Positions 41,063-49,437 of a stretch of 64,000 nucleotides of DNA are shown piece by piece. A program made the position numbers and the translations under genes. The stretch lies in contig NZ_CP045119.1 in assembly GCF_011492945.1 (NCBI RefSeq), positions 186,001 through 250,000 of the forward strand, given 5' to 3'. The DNA is from Rubrobacter tropicus (GTDB taxonomy: Bacteria > Actinomycetota > Rubrobacteria > Rubrobacterales > Rubrobacteraceae). Under the pieces are notes generated by a model. It had not been told where the DNA came from, ran no database searches, and was given only the letters and a program-made list of their open reading frames with translations. Each line of letters starts with the position of its first letter. Positions within the stretch are counted from its first letter, which is position 1.

Positions 41063-41581
41063 GTGACCATAAAGAACGCGCAACTACTCCCTGCCGGATC
41101 CCGGCTCCTGCCGCGCCCGGCACGGGACGCGGCCCAAACGGAGGTCTCGCAGGCGGGCGTCGCCGCGGCGGTCCTCTCTCTGGCGGTCGCCATGATCCAC
41201 CTGTGGACCGCGCCCGGGTACTTCGAGGTCTGGTGGGGCTACGGGACTTTCTTCCTCGGGGTCGCCGCCGCGCAGGGCCTCTTCTCTGTGGGGTTGTTGC
41301 GCTGGCCGGGACGGGTCCTCTCCCTGGCCGGCATCTTCGGCAACCTCTCCGTCATCATGGTCTACGTCCTCAGCCGCACCTCCGGCGTGCCCTTCGGGCC
41401 GCACGCCGGCAGGGCCGAGGATGCGGGCCTCCTCGACATGTCGGCGACGGGGATCGAGCTGATGATCGTCGTCTTCTTGCTGACCCTGCTCGACGGCAGG
41501 GGGCGCTCGGTCGCCATCAACGCGGTACTTCTCGCGGGGGCCGGGATCTGGGCCCTCAGGCTCGCGGGCTTTCTCTCTTGA
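41063..41581 (+). CDS. Four-helix membrane protein homologous to oxidase 3 membrane domain
   Basis: A 172-aa protein with four predicted helices. The block IHLWTAPGYFEVWWGYGTFF, then RTSGVPFGPHAG and AGLLDMSATGIEL, aligns closely with the N-terminal membrane part of the giant oxidase (IHLWAVPEHLFEWWGYGAFF; RTAGIPFIGPHAG; AGALDLTATVAEL). It carries conserved His and Trp residues at the membrane face, but no classical haem or copper motif. The GTG start has AAAGGAG at good distance. It is coupled by TTGA overlap to the signal peptidase. I do not recognise a named family; by context it may be a membrane partner or electron/copper relay for the oxidases. Function not proven. Confidence 0.75.
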   Translation: MTIKNAQLLPAGSRLLPRPARDAAQTEVSQAGVAAAVLSLAVAMIHLWTAPGYFEVWWGYGTFFLGVAAAQGLFSVGLLRWPGRVLSLAGIFGNLSVIMVYVLSRTSGVPFGPHAGRAEDAGLLDMSATGIELMIVVFLLTLLDGRGRSVAINAVLLAGAGIWALRLAGFLS

Positions 41582-42156
41582 GCCTCGCCGCCCCGCCCGA
41601 GAGCCGTCCCGAGGAGTCCGGGAAGGGACGAGAGCCGACCACGGAGGGCGGCACGGGGCCTTTCGGGTTTCTGTTCTTCGTCGTCGTCGCCCTCCTGCTC
41701 GTCTTCGGCGTCGTGCGCCCTTTCGTGGCCGAGCCTTTCTCGATAACCACGGCGAGCATGGACCCGACGCTCCGGGCCGGGGACAGCGTGCTCGCGACGA
41801 AGTTCGCCTACCGCTTCGCAGATCCTGAGCGGGGCGACGTCATACTCTTCGAGGCCCCCGCCGACGGCGCCCCCACCATCAAACGCGTGGTCGGGGTGGC
41901 CGGGGATACGGTGGCGGTCAGAGACGGCGTCCTGTTCGTGAACGGCGAGAAGACGCGGGAGGGCTACGTCGACTACAACCTCACCGATGCCACATTCTTC
42001 GGGCCGACTGACGTGCCCGAGGGCAGCGTCTACGTTATGGGCGACAACCGCTCCAACTCCCTCGACTCCCGTTCATACGGGCCGGTCCCCAGGGAGGACG
42101 TCCTCGGCGGGATCGACCTGCGCATCTGGCCGCTCGAACGGGTGGGAACCGTCTGA
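41578..42156 (+). CDS. lepB: Signal peptidase I
   Basis: About 192 aa, one N-terminal membrane helix (about 27-50), then the serine/lysine protease domain. The catalytic Ser lies in ITTASMDPTLRAGD and the Lys in IKRVVGVAGD; box E is YVMGDNRSNSLDSRSYGPV. The TTG start at 41578 overlaps the TGA of the preceding gene (TTGA). A longer frame extends upstream over that gene but has no homology there. Its place inside an operon of exported oxidases suggests it may be dedicated to maturing these or the nearby surface proteins, though a housekeeping role is equally compatible. Confidence 0.92.
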   Translation: MSLAAPPESRPEESGKGREPTTEGGTGPFGFLFFVVVALLLVFGVVRPFVAEPFSITTASMDPTLRAGDSVLATKFAYRFADPERGDVILFEAPADGAPTIKRVVGVAGDTVAVRDGVLFVNGEKTREGYVDYNLTDATFFGPTDVPEGSVYVMGDNRSNSLDSRSYGPVPREDVLGGIDLRIWPLERVGTV

Positions 42157-42199
42157 AAACCGCCGTTTTGCAGGACAATTCGGTGCGTGCGCGTCGAGG

Positions 42200-42217
42200 C
42201 CGGACCGCGCGGGCCGG
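42200..42217 (+). terminator. Hairpin after signal peptidase gene
   Basis: CCGG-A-CCGC directly faces GCGG-G-CCGG, giving an 8-bp stem with one mismatch and almost no loop, 44 bp after the stop and immediately before element L3. No T-run; weak support as a terminator. Confidence 0.35.
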
Positions 42218-42222
42218 TAATC

Positions 42223-42293
42223 CTAGTCCAGGTGGGCTAGGCAAAGATCGCCCATACATGTGATGGTTTGAGGCGTCTCGTGGGCGATCATTT
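42223..42293 (+). promoter_or_regulatory. CTAG leader element L3 (upstream of oxidase 3)
   Basis: The best-preserved copy. CTAGTCCA (42223-42230) pairs with TGGGCTAG (42233-42240). GATCGCCCA (42246-42254) pairs perfectly with TGGGCGATC (42281-42289), enclosing a CCAT...ATGG hairpin. TGGGC at 42233-42237 can alternatively pair with GCCCA at 42250-42254. The ribosome site AGAGGAGAG and ATG 42330 follow within 40 bp. Confidence 0.82.
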
Positions 42294-42329
42294 CGGCACT
42301 GAAGGTTTTAGATCCAGAGGAGAGCCCAG

Positions 42330-45300
42330 ATGGCAGCCCACCAGATCTCGACGAAGCTCACAGATTTCTCTTCCGGCATCGTCCGGGAGTTCGCGCTTTT
42401 CGCGGCCTCGGGGCTCTCGCTTCTGGCGGCGGCGATCCACCTGTGGGCCGTCCCGGAGCACCTCTTTGAGTGGTGGGGCTACGGCGCGTTTTTCGTGGCG
42501 CTCTCCCTGCTCCAGGGCCTCTTCGCGGTGGCGCTTCTGCGCCGTCCGTCCCGCGGGCTCCTCCTCTCCGGCGCCTTCGCGAACCTCGGCGTCGTCGCTT
42601 TCTACGTTACGACCCGCACCGCCGGCATCCCGTTCATTGGTCCCCACGCCGGCGAGGTCCACGCCGCCGGCGCCCTCGACCTGACCGCCACCGTTGCCGA
42701 GCTGGCGCTGGCCGCCGCGCTCGTAGCGCTCGCGGGCGAGGGGCGCAGGGCCCGCATCTACGTCGCCCTCGGCGCCGTCCAGGCGCTCGGCACCGGGCTC
42801 GTCCTGCACGCGCTCCACTCGGGTATACACGCCGAGCAGGGACTCGGCTTCGTCACGCACTGGGTGCAGAACTCCATCCTCGCGCTTCCCCTCTCCGTTC
42901 TCGCCCTCCTCGTCGCCGGCCCGCTCGCGCGGGCCGGCGCCGGGTTCTTTTTCGGCGAAGACGCGTTCGCGGCCAGGATCTCCTGGGCGCTCGCGGCGGC
43001 CGGGGCTTACGCCGCGGCCGGTATCCCGGCCAACGCCCTCGCGGCGCACCACGCTTCGGCCGGCGCGTTCCTCGCGCAGTCCGGCCGCGACGCGGGCGTC
43101 GTGCTCGGGGTCGGGTTCCTGATCCTGCTCGCCGTGGCCCAGCTTCGCGGGACGCCCTGGGAGGTCCCCCGGTCCATAGACTTCTGGCGCCCCCGCGCCG
43201 CGACCGCCCTGGTCGGGCTCGCGGCGGGGATCATGGTCGTCGTCGGGCCCGCGGCCTTCGCCGAGATGTTCGCCCAGCCGGTCCAGGCGCAGGCCGCGCC
43301 TGGCGCCTGCTCTTCTTCCTCCTACGATCGCTCCTACGACGTGGCCGCTGCCAACGTGGACATCCCCTACAACCGCTTCGCCCAGACGAAGGAAGTCGCC
43401 GGCGAGACCGTCGGCCTGAACATGGACCCCAACGGCCAGGCCTTCGTGCTGCAGGGAGATCAGGCAGCCGTCGAGAACTGGTTCAGGCCGCTCGGCGCCA
43501 CGCCTTCTGAAGATCCGGCCGGGGCCGACAACAGGCGCCTCAGGCCGCGCCCGCTCGTGATCCGGGCCAACGCCGGCGAGTGCGTGAAGGTCACGCTCAC
43601 CAACGAGCTCGAAGCGACCGGCGGCGACGGCCTGCCGGACAACCCCAGGGTCGGCATCAAGGTCTACGGCCCCGCCTACGACGCCCAGACCTCCGACGGC
43701 TCCGCGGTCGGCTACAACGCCGACACCACCGTCGGCATGGGCGAGACCATCTCCTACTACTGGAAGGCCCCCTCCGAAGAGGGCACCTTCCTCTTCCGCG
43801 ACCAGGGAGCCCTGGCCGGCTCCGAGGCAAACTCCGGCTCCACCGGCCACGGCCTTCACGGCGCCTTCGTCGTCGAGCCGGCCGGCTCGACCTGGAGGGA
43901 CCCCGAGACGGGCCAGCCCCTCTACGCCGGCGGCGCGAACGGAAAGACCCACAACCGCCTCACCAAGCAGAGCGGCGATTCGTACATAGACGCCGACATC
44001 GTCACGCCCGGCGGGTCGTTCCGCGAGACGCTCCAGATCAGCCAGGACGAGCTTCCCGGCGGCAACGGCTTCGCCTTCAACTACGGCGCCGAGCCTGCGT
44101 GGAACAGGATAGCCACCAACCCCGCCGGCGCGAACCCGGCGGCCGAGCAGAGCGCCCCCGACGCCATCGGCGAGGAGACCTCGCTCTCGTCCTGGACCTA
44201 CGGCGACCCCGCCCTCATAAAGCTCGCCAGCGGTCCCGGCCCCTGGCTCCCCGGCGCCGACAGGCAGAACAAAGAGGATTGCGGCCTCGAGAACTCCTGC
44301 TACGTCTCCAACGTCACGCACGCCTACAAGGGGGATGCGACCAAGATCCGGTTCGCCCACGCGGGCGTCAAGGAGACCCACGTCTTCCACATGCACGCCC
44401 ACCAGTGGCGCATAGAGCCGAACGACCCGGGAAGCCAGATCATAGACTCCCAGACCTTCGGCCCCGGCGAGGCGTTCACCGCGAGCCTCATAGGCGGCGC
44501 CGGCTCGACCCCCAAGACGGCCGGCGACTCGATCTTCCACTGCCACCTCTACCCGCACTTCGCCGACGGCTTCTGGGCCCTCTTCCGGGTCCACGACGTC
44601 TACGAGGACGGCACGGGCTCGCTCCCCGACGGCACGAAGGTCCGCGAGCTGAAGGCGCTGCCGGGCAAGGCGGCCCCGGCCGGCCCCACGGCCGAGAAGC
44701 CGGGCTACCCGCGCTTCATCCCCGGCAAGTACGGCTGGAGGGCCCCGCAGCCCCCCGGCTCCATCAGCGAGTCGAACGGCCAGCAGGACGTTGCCTCCAC
44801 CGTCCAGCGCGAGGACCTCGACCCGGCCACCCGCGTGGTCGCCGGCAGGCCTCTGAAGGCCGACGAGCTCGGCACCCGGGCCGCCGCCGGAGACGCCCTC
44901 TCCCAGCAGCTTTTGGATAAGCTCCAGCTCGAGCAGCAGAACGTGCTGCCGAACGCCAAGCCCGGCGCGCCCTTCGCCGAGCCCTGCCCCTCCGGCGCCA
45001 GGGAGGTCACCTACAACGTCAGCGCGATCCAGACCGACGTCGTCTACAACGAGCGCGGCGACCACGACACGCAAGGGCGCATCATGGTCCCGACCAAGGA
45101 CGTGGAGGCGATCCTCAGCGGTGCCAAGAAGCCCGAGCCGCTCTTTATCCGGGTGAACGCCGGCGATTGCATAAACTTCAACCTGACAAACTACCTGCCC
45201 AACTGGTACGGCGGCGACGCCTTCGTCGAGCTGGCCCAGACGAACATGGTCGGCGGGCACATTCACCTGGTCAAGTTCGACGTGCTCGCCTCCGACGGCT

Positions 45301-48300
45301 CCTCCAACGGCTGGAACTACCAGCAGGCCGCCTTCTCGAACGAGCAGGCGCAATTCAACAAGGACACGGTCGCGGGCAGCAAGCCCTGCAACTGGAACGG
45401 CTGCCGCCTCGAGGAGACGGACGCCCCCGCAAACTACGACCCGAACAACACCAGGACGACCGTGGCGGCGCCCGGGCAGACGATCAGCGAGCGCTGGTAC
45501 GCCGACACCGAGCTTCGGACGGTCTTCACCCACGACCACCACTTCGCCGCCCTCGACCAGAACCGCGGCTACTTCGGCGCCCTGGTCGTCGAGCCTAGAG
45601 GCATGGACTTCCGCAACCCGAAGACGGGCCAGTACTTCCAGCCGGGCAACGGTTCGACGGCCTCCGCCCCGACCTGCGGCGACTCCTGCGTCGGCACGGC
45701 GGCCGGTGCCGCGATGGACATCATCGGCCCCGGCGCTTCCGACGACTTCAGGGAGTTCGGCATCGCCATCCAGGACTTCGTCTCCCTGACGAAGAAGGGC
45801 GGCGACTCGCGCCTGAAGAGCGACGTCATAGCGGGCCCGGCGGCGCCCGAGGAGTTCCCGGACGCGGACCCCGGCACGGTCGGGATCAACTACCGCAACG
45901 CCCCGTTCCAGCTTCGAGAGACGGACAAGAACGGCAACCCGTCCGACCCGGCGCACGTCTTCTCCTCGACGGTCCACGGCGACCCGATGACCCCGATCAT
46001 GCAGACCTATTCGGGCGACCCGGTCCGCGTCCGCGCCATCCAGGGCTCGCAGGAGGAGCAGCACGTGCTCTCCATGAACGGCGTCCGCTGGCGCGAGGAG
46101 CCGGACGACCCGAACTCGCCGCTCATCAACGCCAAGACGATAGGCATCTCCGAGGCCTTCAACTTCGAGGTCCCGAAGATCACCTGCGCCGCCACCGACC
46201 AGTCCTGCGCCGGCGACTACCTCTACGGCGGCACCTCTACCGACGACCTCTACCAGGGCGCCTGGGGCCTCCTCAGGGCCCGCGCCGAGAGGGTCCCATC
46301 CCTCCTCCCGCTGCCGGACAACAACCCGGCCGCCACGGACACGACGCCCGAGCCCGGCGAGGGCGCCGGCACGGGGTCCGCCACCTCGCCGGCCCCGCCC
46401 GAGGCCGCCACCCCGGGCAACCCGTGCCCGACGGGCCAGCCGGCGGGCCAGGTCAAGACCTTCAACGTGGTCGCGATGCAGGCCAAGGTCGAGTACAACA
46501 AGCAGGGCGACAACGACCCGCACGGCCTGATCTACGCGCTCGCCGAGGACGAGGCGGCCATCCGTTCCGGCGAGTTGAAGCCCGAACCTCTGGTCCTCAG
46601 GGCCAACCAGGGCGACTGCGTCCAGGTCCGCCTGACGAACAAGCTCACGAACAACTGGGGCCACGGCAACGCCGGCACGGACGGCGATCCGACCCTTCCA
46701 ACCGAGCCCGCGGGCGGCACCCGTTCGGGCCTCAGGGTCTCCCTGAACCCGCAGGTCGTCAAGTACGACGTGCGCGGCTCGGATGGCGCGGCGGTCGGCT
46801 ATAACCGCGATTCCACCGTTGCCCCCGGCGACACCCGCCTCTACCGCTGGTACGCCGACGGCGAGCTCGGCACGACGAACCTGACCGACTGGGGCGACGT
46901 GCGCGGCCACCGCCACCACGGCCTCTTTGCCGGGCTCAACATCGAGCCGCGCGGGGCCACCTACCACGACCCCGAGACGGGCGAGCCGATCAAGAGCGGC
47001 GTCTCGGCCGACATCCGGGTGCCGGGCCAGGACAACGACTTCCGCGAGTTCACCACGTTCTTCCAGGACGGCCTGAACCTGCGCGATGCCCAGGGGAACG
47101 TCATAGAGGACCCGCTCGACCATCCCCCGACCCCGGAGGAGCCCGAAGGCGAGCCTATGGACGCCGAGGACATGGGCGAGAAGGGCTTCAACTACGCAAG
47201 CTCCCCCTTCAGCCACCGCGTCCCCGAGCAGATGGGCCCCGACGGCATCCACCCGCTGCCCCCCGACGGCGACGCGATGGCCCACGTCTTCGACTCCTCG
47301 CGCCACGGCGACCCGAACACCCCGATCTACCGGGCCTTCGAGGGCGACGACATCAGGATGCGCGTCCTGCAGGGCTCTGATAAGCCCCGCCAGCACTCCT
47401 TCCAGATGTCCGGCGCCTCTTGGAAGGCACAGCCGAACGATCCCGGCTCGAACCTGATCGGGGCCCAGGGCGGCATCAGCGTCGGCCGCTCCCTGAACAT
47501 GCACCTCTCCGGCTTCGACTCCCGGGGCGACTACCGCTACGGCTGCGGGGTGGCTTTCCACCACCTCTCGGGCGGGCTCTGGGGCATCGTGAGGGTCTAC
47601 GACAAGCCCGCGGCGGCCCAGGCCATAAACCCGACGCCGCTCGGCAACGTGGACAACCCCCACGCCGGCGGGCACCCGATCCTGCCCCTGGAGGCCCAGA
47701 ACGTCGCCACGAGCGTGACGCTGAGAGCCGCACCGACCTCGGTCCAGCCCGGCGGGACTACGGTCCTCTCCGGCAGGCTCTCCGCGACCGGCGGGCCGCT
47801 CGCGAACCGGCAGGTAACGGTCGAGCAGAGGCCTGCGGGATCCACCGCCGCCTTCGCCCCCGTGCCGGAAGGGCGGGCCACGACCGACGCCGAGGGCAAC
47901 TTCAGGCTCGCGAACGTCTCGCCCGGGAGGACCACCGAGTACCGGGCCGTCTTCGCCGGCAGCTCCGGGGCCGGCCTGGAGCGCTCCGTCAGCGCCGGGG
48001 TCAGGGTCGTCGTGATGGGCGAGACCACCCTCCGGGCCACCGCGAGCCCCGCCGTCGTCTTCGGCCAGTCCACGAACGTCACCGGCTCCCTGACGGAGGA
48101 CGCGAAGGCGCTGGCCGGCAAGCAGGTGACCCTGGAGCAGCGGCCAGCGGGCCAGACGGCGTTCTCTCGGGTGGGCACGCCTGTAAACACCGACGCCAAC
48201 GGCAAGTTTATGTTCTCCGGCATAAAGCCGCCCAAGAACACCGACTACCGGGTCGTATTCGCCGGGGAGACCTCCACGGGCCTCAAGCCTTCAGAGGCCA

Positions 48301-48605
48301 CGGTTCCGGTCAAGGTGCGGGCCGCGGTCTCCGTGACCACCGCTGGTGCCGACCTCAAGCTGGGCAGGAGCCGCCCGATCTCGGGCTCCGTGGCCCCGGC
48401 CCACGCCGGCGCCGTCAAGCTCCTCATCAAGCGCAACGGCACGGCGCTCCCGTCAAAGACCCTGCGCCTCGACGCCGATTCCCGCTTCACCTACACCTAC
48501 AAGCCGAACAGCCCCGGCTTCTACACCGTGCAGGCCACCTTCGCCGGGGACGCCGACCACCTCGCCGGCAGCAGCGCGACAAAGAGCTTCCAGGTAATCC
48601 GGTAA
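42330..48605 (+). CDS. Giant membrane-anchored multicopper oxidase (MnxG-like) with Ig-like tail
   Basis: A 2091-aa protein. Residues 15-325 hold about nine membrane helices, homologous at the start to the small upstream membrane protein. From about 335 to 1790 there are six or so cupredoxin-like units arranged as three related blocks, each opening with a Tyr/Asn...RVNAGDC or NQGDC strand. Possible copper ligands include HVFHMHAHQW, FHCHLYPHF, GGHIHLV, HDHHFAAL, GHRHHGLFAG and GVAFHHLSGG. Size and layout recall MnxG-type manganese oxidases, but the membrane domain is additional. Residues 1795-2091 are three Ig-like repeats (RPAG and ATTDAEGNFRL motifs) ending KSFQVIR. It likely faces outward and oxidises metals or large substrates. 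ATG 42330 has AGAGGAGAG upstream. Confidence 0.85.
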   Translation: MAAHQISTKLTDFSSGIVREFALFAASGLSLLAAAIHLWAVPEHLFEWWGYGAFFVALSLLQGLFAVALLRRPSRGLLLSGAFANLGVVAFYVTTRTAGIPFIGPHAGEVHAAGALDLTATVAELALAAALVALAGEGRRARIYVALGAVQALGTGLVLHALHSGIHAEQGLGFVTHWVQNSILALPLSVLALLVAGPLARAGAGFFFGEDAFAARISWALAAAGAYAAAGIPANALAAHHASAGAFLAQSGRDAGVVLGVGFLILLAVAQLRGTPWEVPRSIDFWRPRAATALVGLAAGIMVVVGPAAFAEMFAQPVQAQAAPGACSSSSYDRSYDVAAANVDIPYNRFAQTKEVAGETVGLNMDPNGQAFVLQGDQAAVENWFRPLGATPSEDPAGADNRRLRPRPLVIRANAGECVKVTLTNELEATGGDGLPDNPRVGIKVYGPAYDAQTSDGSAVGYNADTTVGMGETISYYWKAPSEEGTFLFRDQGALAGSEANSGSTGHGLHGAFVVEPAGSTWRDPETGQPLYAGGANGKTHNRLTKQSGDSYIDADIVTPGGSFRETLQISQDELPGGNGFAFNYGAEPAWNRIATNPAGANPAAEQSAPDAIGEETSLSSWTYGDPALIKLASGPGPWLPGADRQNKEDCGLENSCYVSNVTHAYKGDATKIRFAHAGVKETHVFHMHAHQWRIEPNDPGSQIIDSQTFGPGEAFTASLIGGAGSTPKTAGDSIFHCHLYPHFADGFWALFRVHDVYEDGTGSLPDGTKVRELKALPGKAAPAGPTAEKPGYPRFIPGKYGWRAPQPPGSISESNGQQDVASTVQREDLDPATRVVAGRPLKADELGTRAAAGDALSQQLLDKLQLEQQNVLPNAKPGAPFAEPCPSGAREVTYNVSAIQTDVVYNERGDHDTQGRIMVPTKDVEAILSGAKKPEPLFIRVNAGDCINFNLTNYLPNWYGGDAFVELAQTNMVGGHIHLVKFDVLASDGSSNGWNYQQAAFSNEQAQFNKDTVAGSKPCNWNGCRLEETDAPANYDPNNTRTTVAAPGQTISERWYADTELRTVFTHDHHFAALDQNRGYFGALVVEPRGMDFRNPKTGQYFQPGNGSTASAPTCGDSCVGTAAGAAMDIIGPGASDDFREFGIAIQDFVSLTKKGGDSRLKSDVIAGPAAPEEFPDADPGTVGINYRNAPFQLRETDKNGNPSDPAHVFSSTVHGDPMTPIMQTYSGDPVRVRAIQGSQEEQHVLSMNGVRWREEPDDPNSPLINAKTIGISEAFNFEVPKITCAATDQSCAGDYLYGGTSTDDLYQGAWGLLRARAERVPSLLPLPDNNPAATDTTPEPGEGAGTGSATSPAPPEAATPGNPCPTGQPAGQVKTFNVVAMQAKVEYNKQGDNDPHGLIYALAEDEAAIRSGELKPEPLVLRANQGDCVQVRLTNKLTNNWGHGNAGTDGDPTLPTEPAGGTRSGLRVSLNPQVVKYDVRGSDGAAVGYNRDSTVAPGDTRLYRWYADGELGTTNLTDWGDVRGHRHHGLFAGLNIEPRGATYHDPETGEPIKSGVSADIRVPGQDNDFREFTTFFQDGLNLRDAQGNVIEDPLDHPPTPEEPEGEPMDAEDMGEKGFNYASSPFSHRVPEQMGPDGIHPLPPDGDAMAHVFDSSRHGDPNTPIYRAFEGDDIRMRVLQGSDKPRQHSFQMSGASWKAQPNDPGSNLIGAQGGISVGRSLNMHLSGFDSRGDYRYGCGVAFHHLSGGLWGIVRVYDKPAAAQAINPTPLGNVDNPHAGGHPILPLEAQNVATSVTLRAAPTSVQPGGTTVLSGRLSATGGPLANRQVTVEQRPAGSTAAFAPVPEGRATTDAEGNFRLANVSPGRTTEYRAVFAGSSGAGLERSVSAGVRVVVMGETTLRATASPAVVFGQSTNVTGSLTEDAKALAGKQVTLEQRPAGQTAFSRVGTPVNTDANGKFMFSGIKPPKNTDYRVVFAGETSTGLKPSEATVPVKVRAAVSVTTAGADLKLGRSRPISGSVAPAHAGAVKLLIKRNGTALPSKTLRLDADSRFTYTYKPNSPGFYTVQATFAGDADHLAGSSATKSFQVIR

Positions 48606-48620
48606 CGCAATCCAGGTCCA

Positions 48621-48650
48621 GTGGCCCCGCCTTGCTTGGTGGGGCCACTT
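48621..48650 (+). terminator. Terminator of oxidase 3
   Basis: GTGGCCCCGCC (48621-48631) pairs with GGTGGGGCCAC (48638-48648), one G-T pair, loop TTGCTT, followed by TT. It lies 15 bp after the stop. Confidence 0.75.
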
Positions 48651-48702
48651 CGCGTGTCGCCGTTTTGGGGGTGCCCGTCTGGGGGTGCCCCTTCTAAAGT
48701 AG

Positions 48703-48767
48703 CTAGTAATGGCTAGTACAAAAAGGCCAATAAAAGTTAATCCTTTTGGGCGATACCGGTATCCCTC
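48703..48767 (+). promoter_or_regulatory. Possible divergent leader element upstream of RTX gene
   Basis: CTAGTAATGGCTAG, then TACAAAAAGGCC, then CCTTTTGGGCGATACC (48750-48765) follow the order of the CTAG element (CTAG..TGGCTAG, A-rich, GCC, GGGCGAT), but the words are only partly kept. CTAGTACAAAA also occurs at about 27568, upstream of the response regulator gene. A -10-like TATAAC (48781-48786) lies downstream. Confidence 0.35.
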
Positions 48768-48815
48768 TAAGTGTCCAATATATAACCGTAAACCAGGGAA
48801 AGGGAGGCGACGACG

Positions 48816-49241
48816 ATGCTGCGCAAGATAGGCCTTATGTTACTGATGGGAGTGATGCTTCTAGCGCTCGGGGTTGGGGCGGCGCTCGCGGGCGACGGTT
48901 CGACCATCACCGGCACGAACCAGGACGACAGGTTGATCGGCACGAACGCGGACAACAGGATAAACGCGTTCGACGGCAAGGACTTCGTTATGGGGATGGG
49001 CGGCAACGACACCCTCAACGGCGGGAACAACTCGGACAGGCTCAACGGCAACTGGGGCAACGACACCCTGATCGGCGGCCAGAACTCCGACGTGCTGCTT
49101 GGCCGGGTCGGCAACGACACCCTCAACGCCGCGGATAACCAGCAGGACACCCTCTTCTGCGGCCTCGGCACGGACCGCGCGATCGCCGACGCCATCGACA
49201 TCGTCGCGTCGGACTGCGAGAGCATCAGGCGCGTGAACTAG
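48816..49241 (+). CDS. Secreted RTX-repeat calcium-binding protein (short)
   Basis: A 141-aa exported protein with a classic signal peptide (to about residue 25, GVGAALA). The mature part is built of five or so nonapeptide-type repeats such as GTNQDDRL, GGNDTLNGG and GNDTLIGG, the hemolysin/RTX beta-roll that binds Ca2+. It has one Cys pair near the C-terminus (CGLGTD, SDCES), probably a disulfide, since both lie outside the membrane. No adhesin or enzyme domain is attached. GGGAGG stands at proper distance from the ATG. A second protein of the same design is encoded at 51566-52087 on the other strand. Confidence 0.85.
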   Translation: MLRKIGLMLLMGVMLLALGVGAALAGDGSTITGTNQDDRLIGTNADNRINAFDGKDFVMGMGGNDTLNGGNNSDRLNGNWGNDTLIGGQNSDVLLGRVGNDTLNAADNQQDTLFCGLGTDRAIADAIDIVASDCESIRRVN

Positions 49242-49276
49242 CCACGGCATCCCGAACGACTAACGGTTCGAAGGTA

Positions 49277-49305
49277 AGAGCCGGGGCTTCGGCCCCGGCT
49301 CTTTG
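49277..49305 (+). terminator. Rho-independent terminator of RTX gene
   Basis: AGAGCCGGGGC (49277-49287) and GCCCCGGCTCT (49292-49302) form a perfect 11-bp stem with a stable TTCG tetraloop, followed by TT. Confidence 0.85.
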
Positions 49306-49332
49306 CCGCGTTGGGAGGCCGGTTTGCGGGGA

Positions 49333-49402
49333 TAGCCCAGTTGGGCTAAAGAAAGATCGCCCATCTGCGCGATGGCGCCCGGGACCGCTGAAGCGATCAT
49401 TG
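49333..49402 (+). promoter_or_regulatory. CTAG leader element L4 (upstream of beta-propeller protein)
   Basis: TAGCCCA (49333-49339) and TGGGCTA (49342-49348) form a perfect palindrome. AAAGATCGC (49352-49360) follows, then CCATC/GATGG around TGCGC, and GCGATCATT (49393-49401). GATCGC (49355-49360) pairs with GCGATC (49393-49398). The element overlaps an upstream extension of the reading frame, which supports the later GTG start at 49438. Confidence 0.8.
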
Positions 49403-49437
49403 TCTCAGGCTGGTTCTTACCGAGAGAGGCTGCGCAA

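Noticed and set aside
40978-41577. A 390-aa fusion protein made by extending the signal peptidase frame upstream
   Set aside because: The upstream part is an out-of-frame read of the oxidase 2 end and the 172-aa membrane protein, both of which have homology in their own frames. TTG 41578 is the sensible start.
42288-47675. A 1795-codon open frame on the minus strand opposite oxidase 3
   Set aside because: It is the mirror frame of a GC-rich gene. The plus strand encodes recognisable cupredoxin and membrane motifs; the minus product has no recognisable domain.
48816-49241. CRISPR-like array from short tandem repeats
   Set aside because: The repeats are in frame and encode GGxGxD-type RTX repeats; they have no spacer structure.
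49372-49437. A longer start for the propeller protein
   Set aside because: It would place leader element L4 inside the coding region and remove the signal peptide from the N-terminus. GTG 49438 has a ribosome site.
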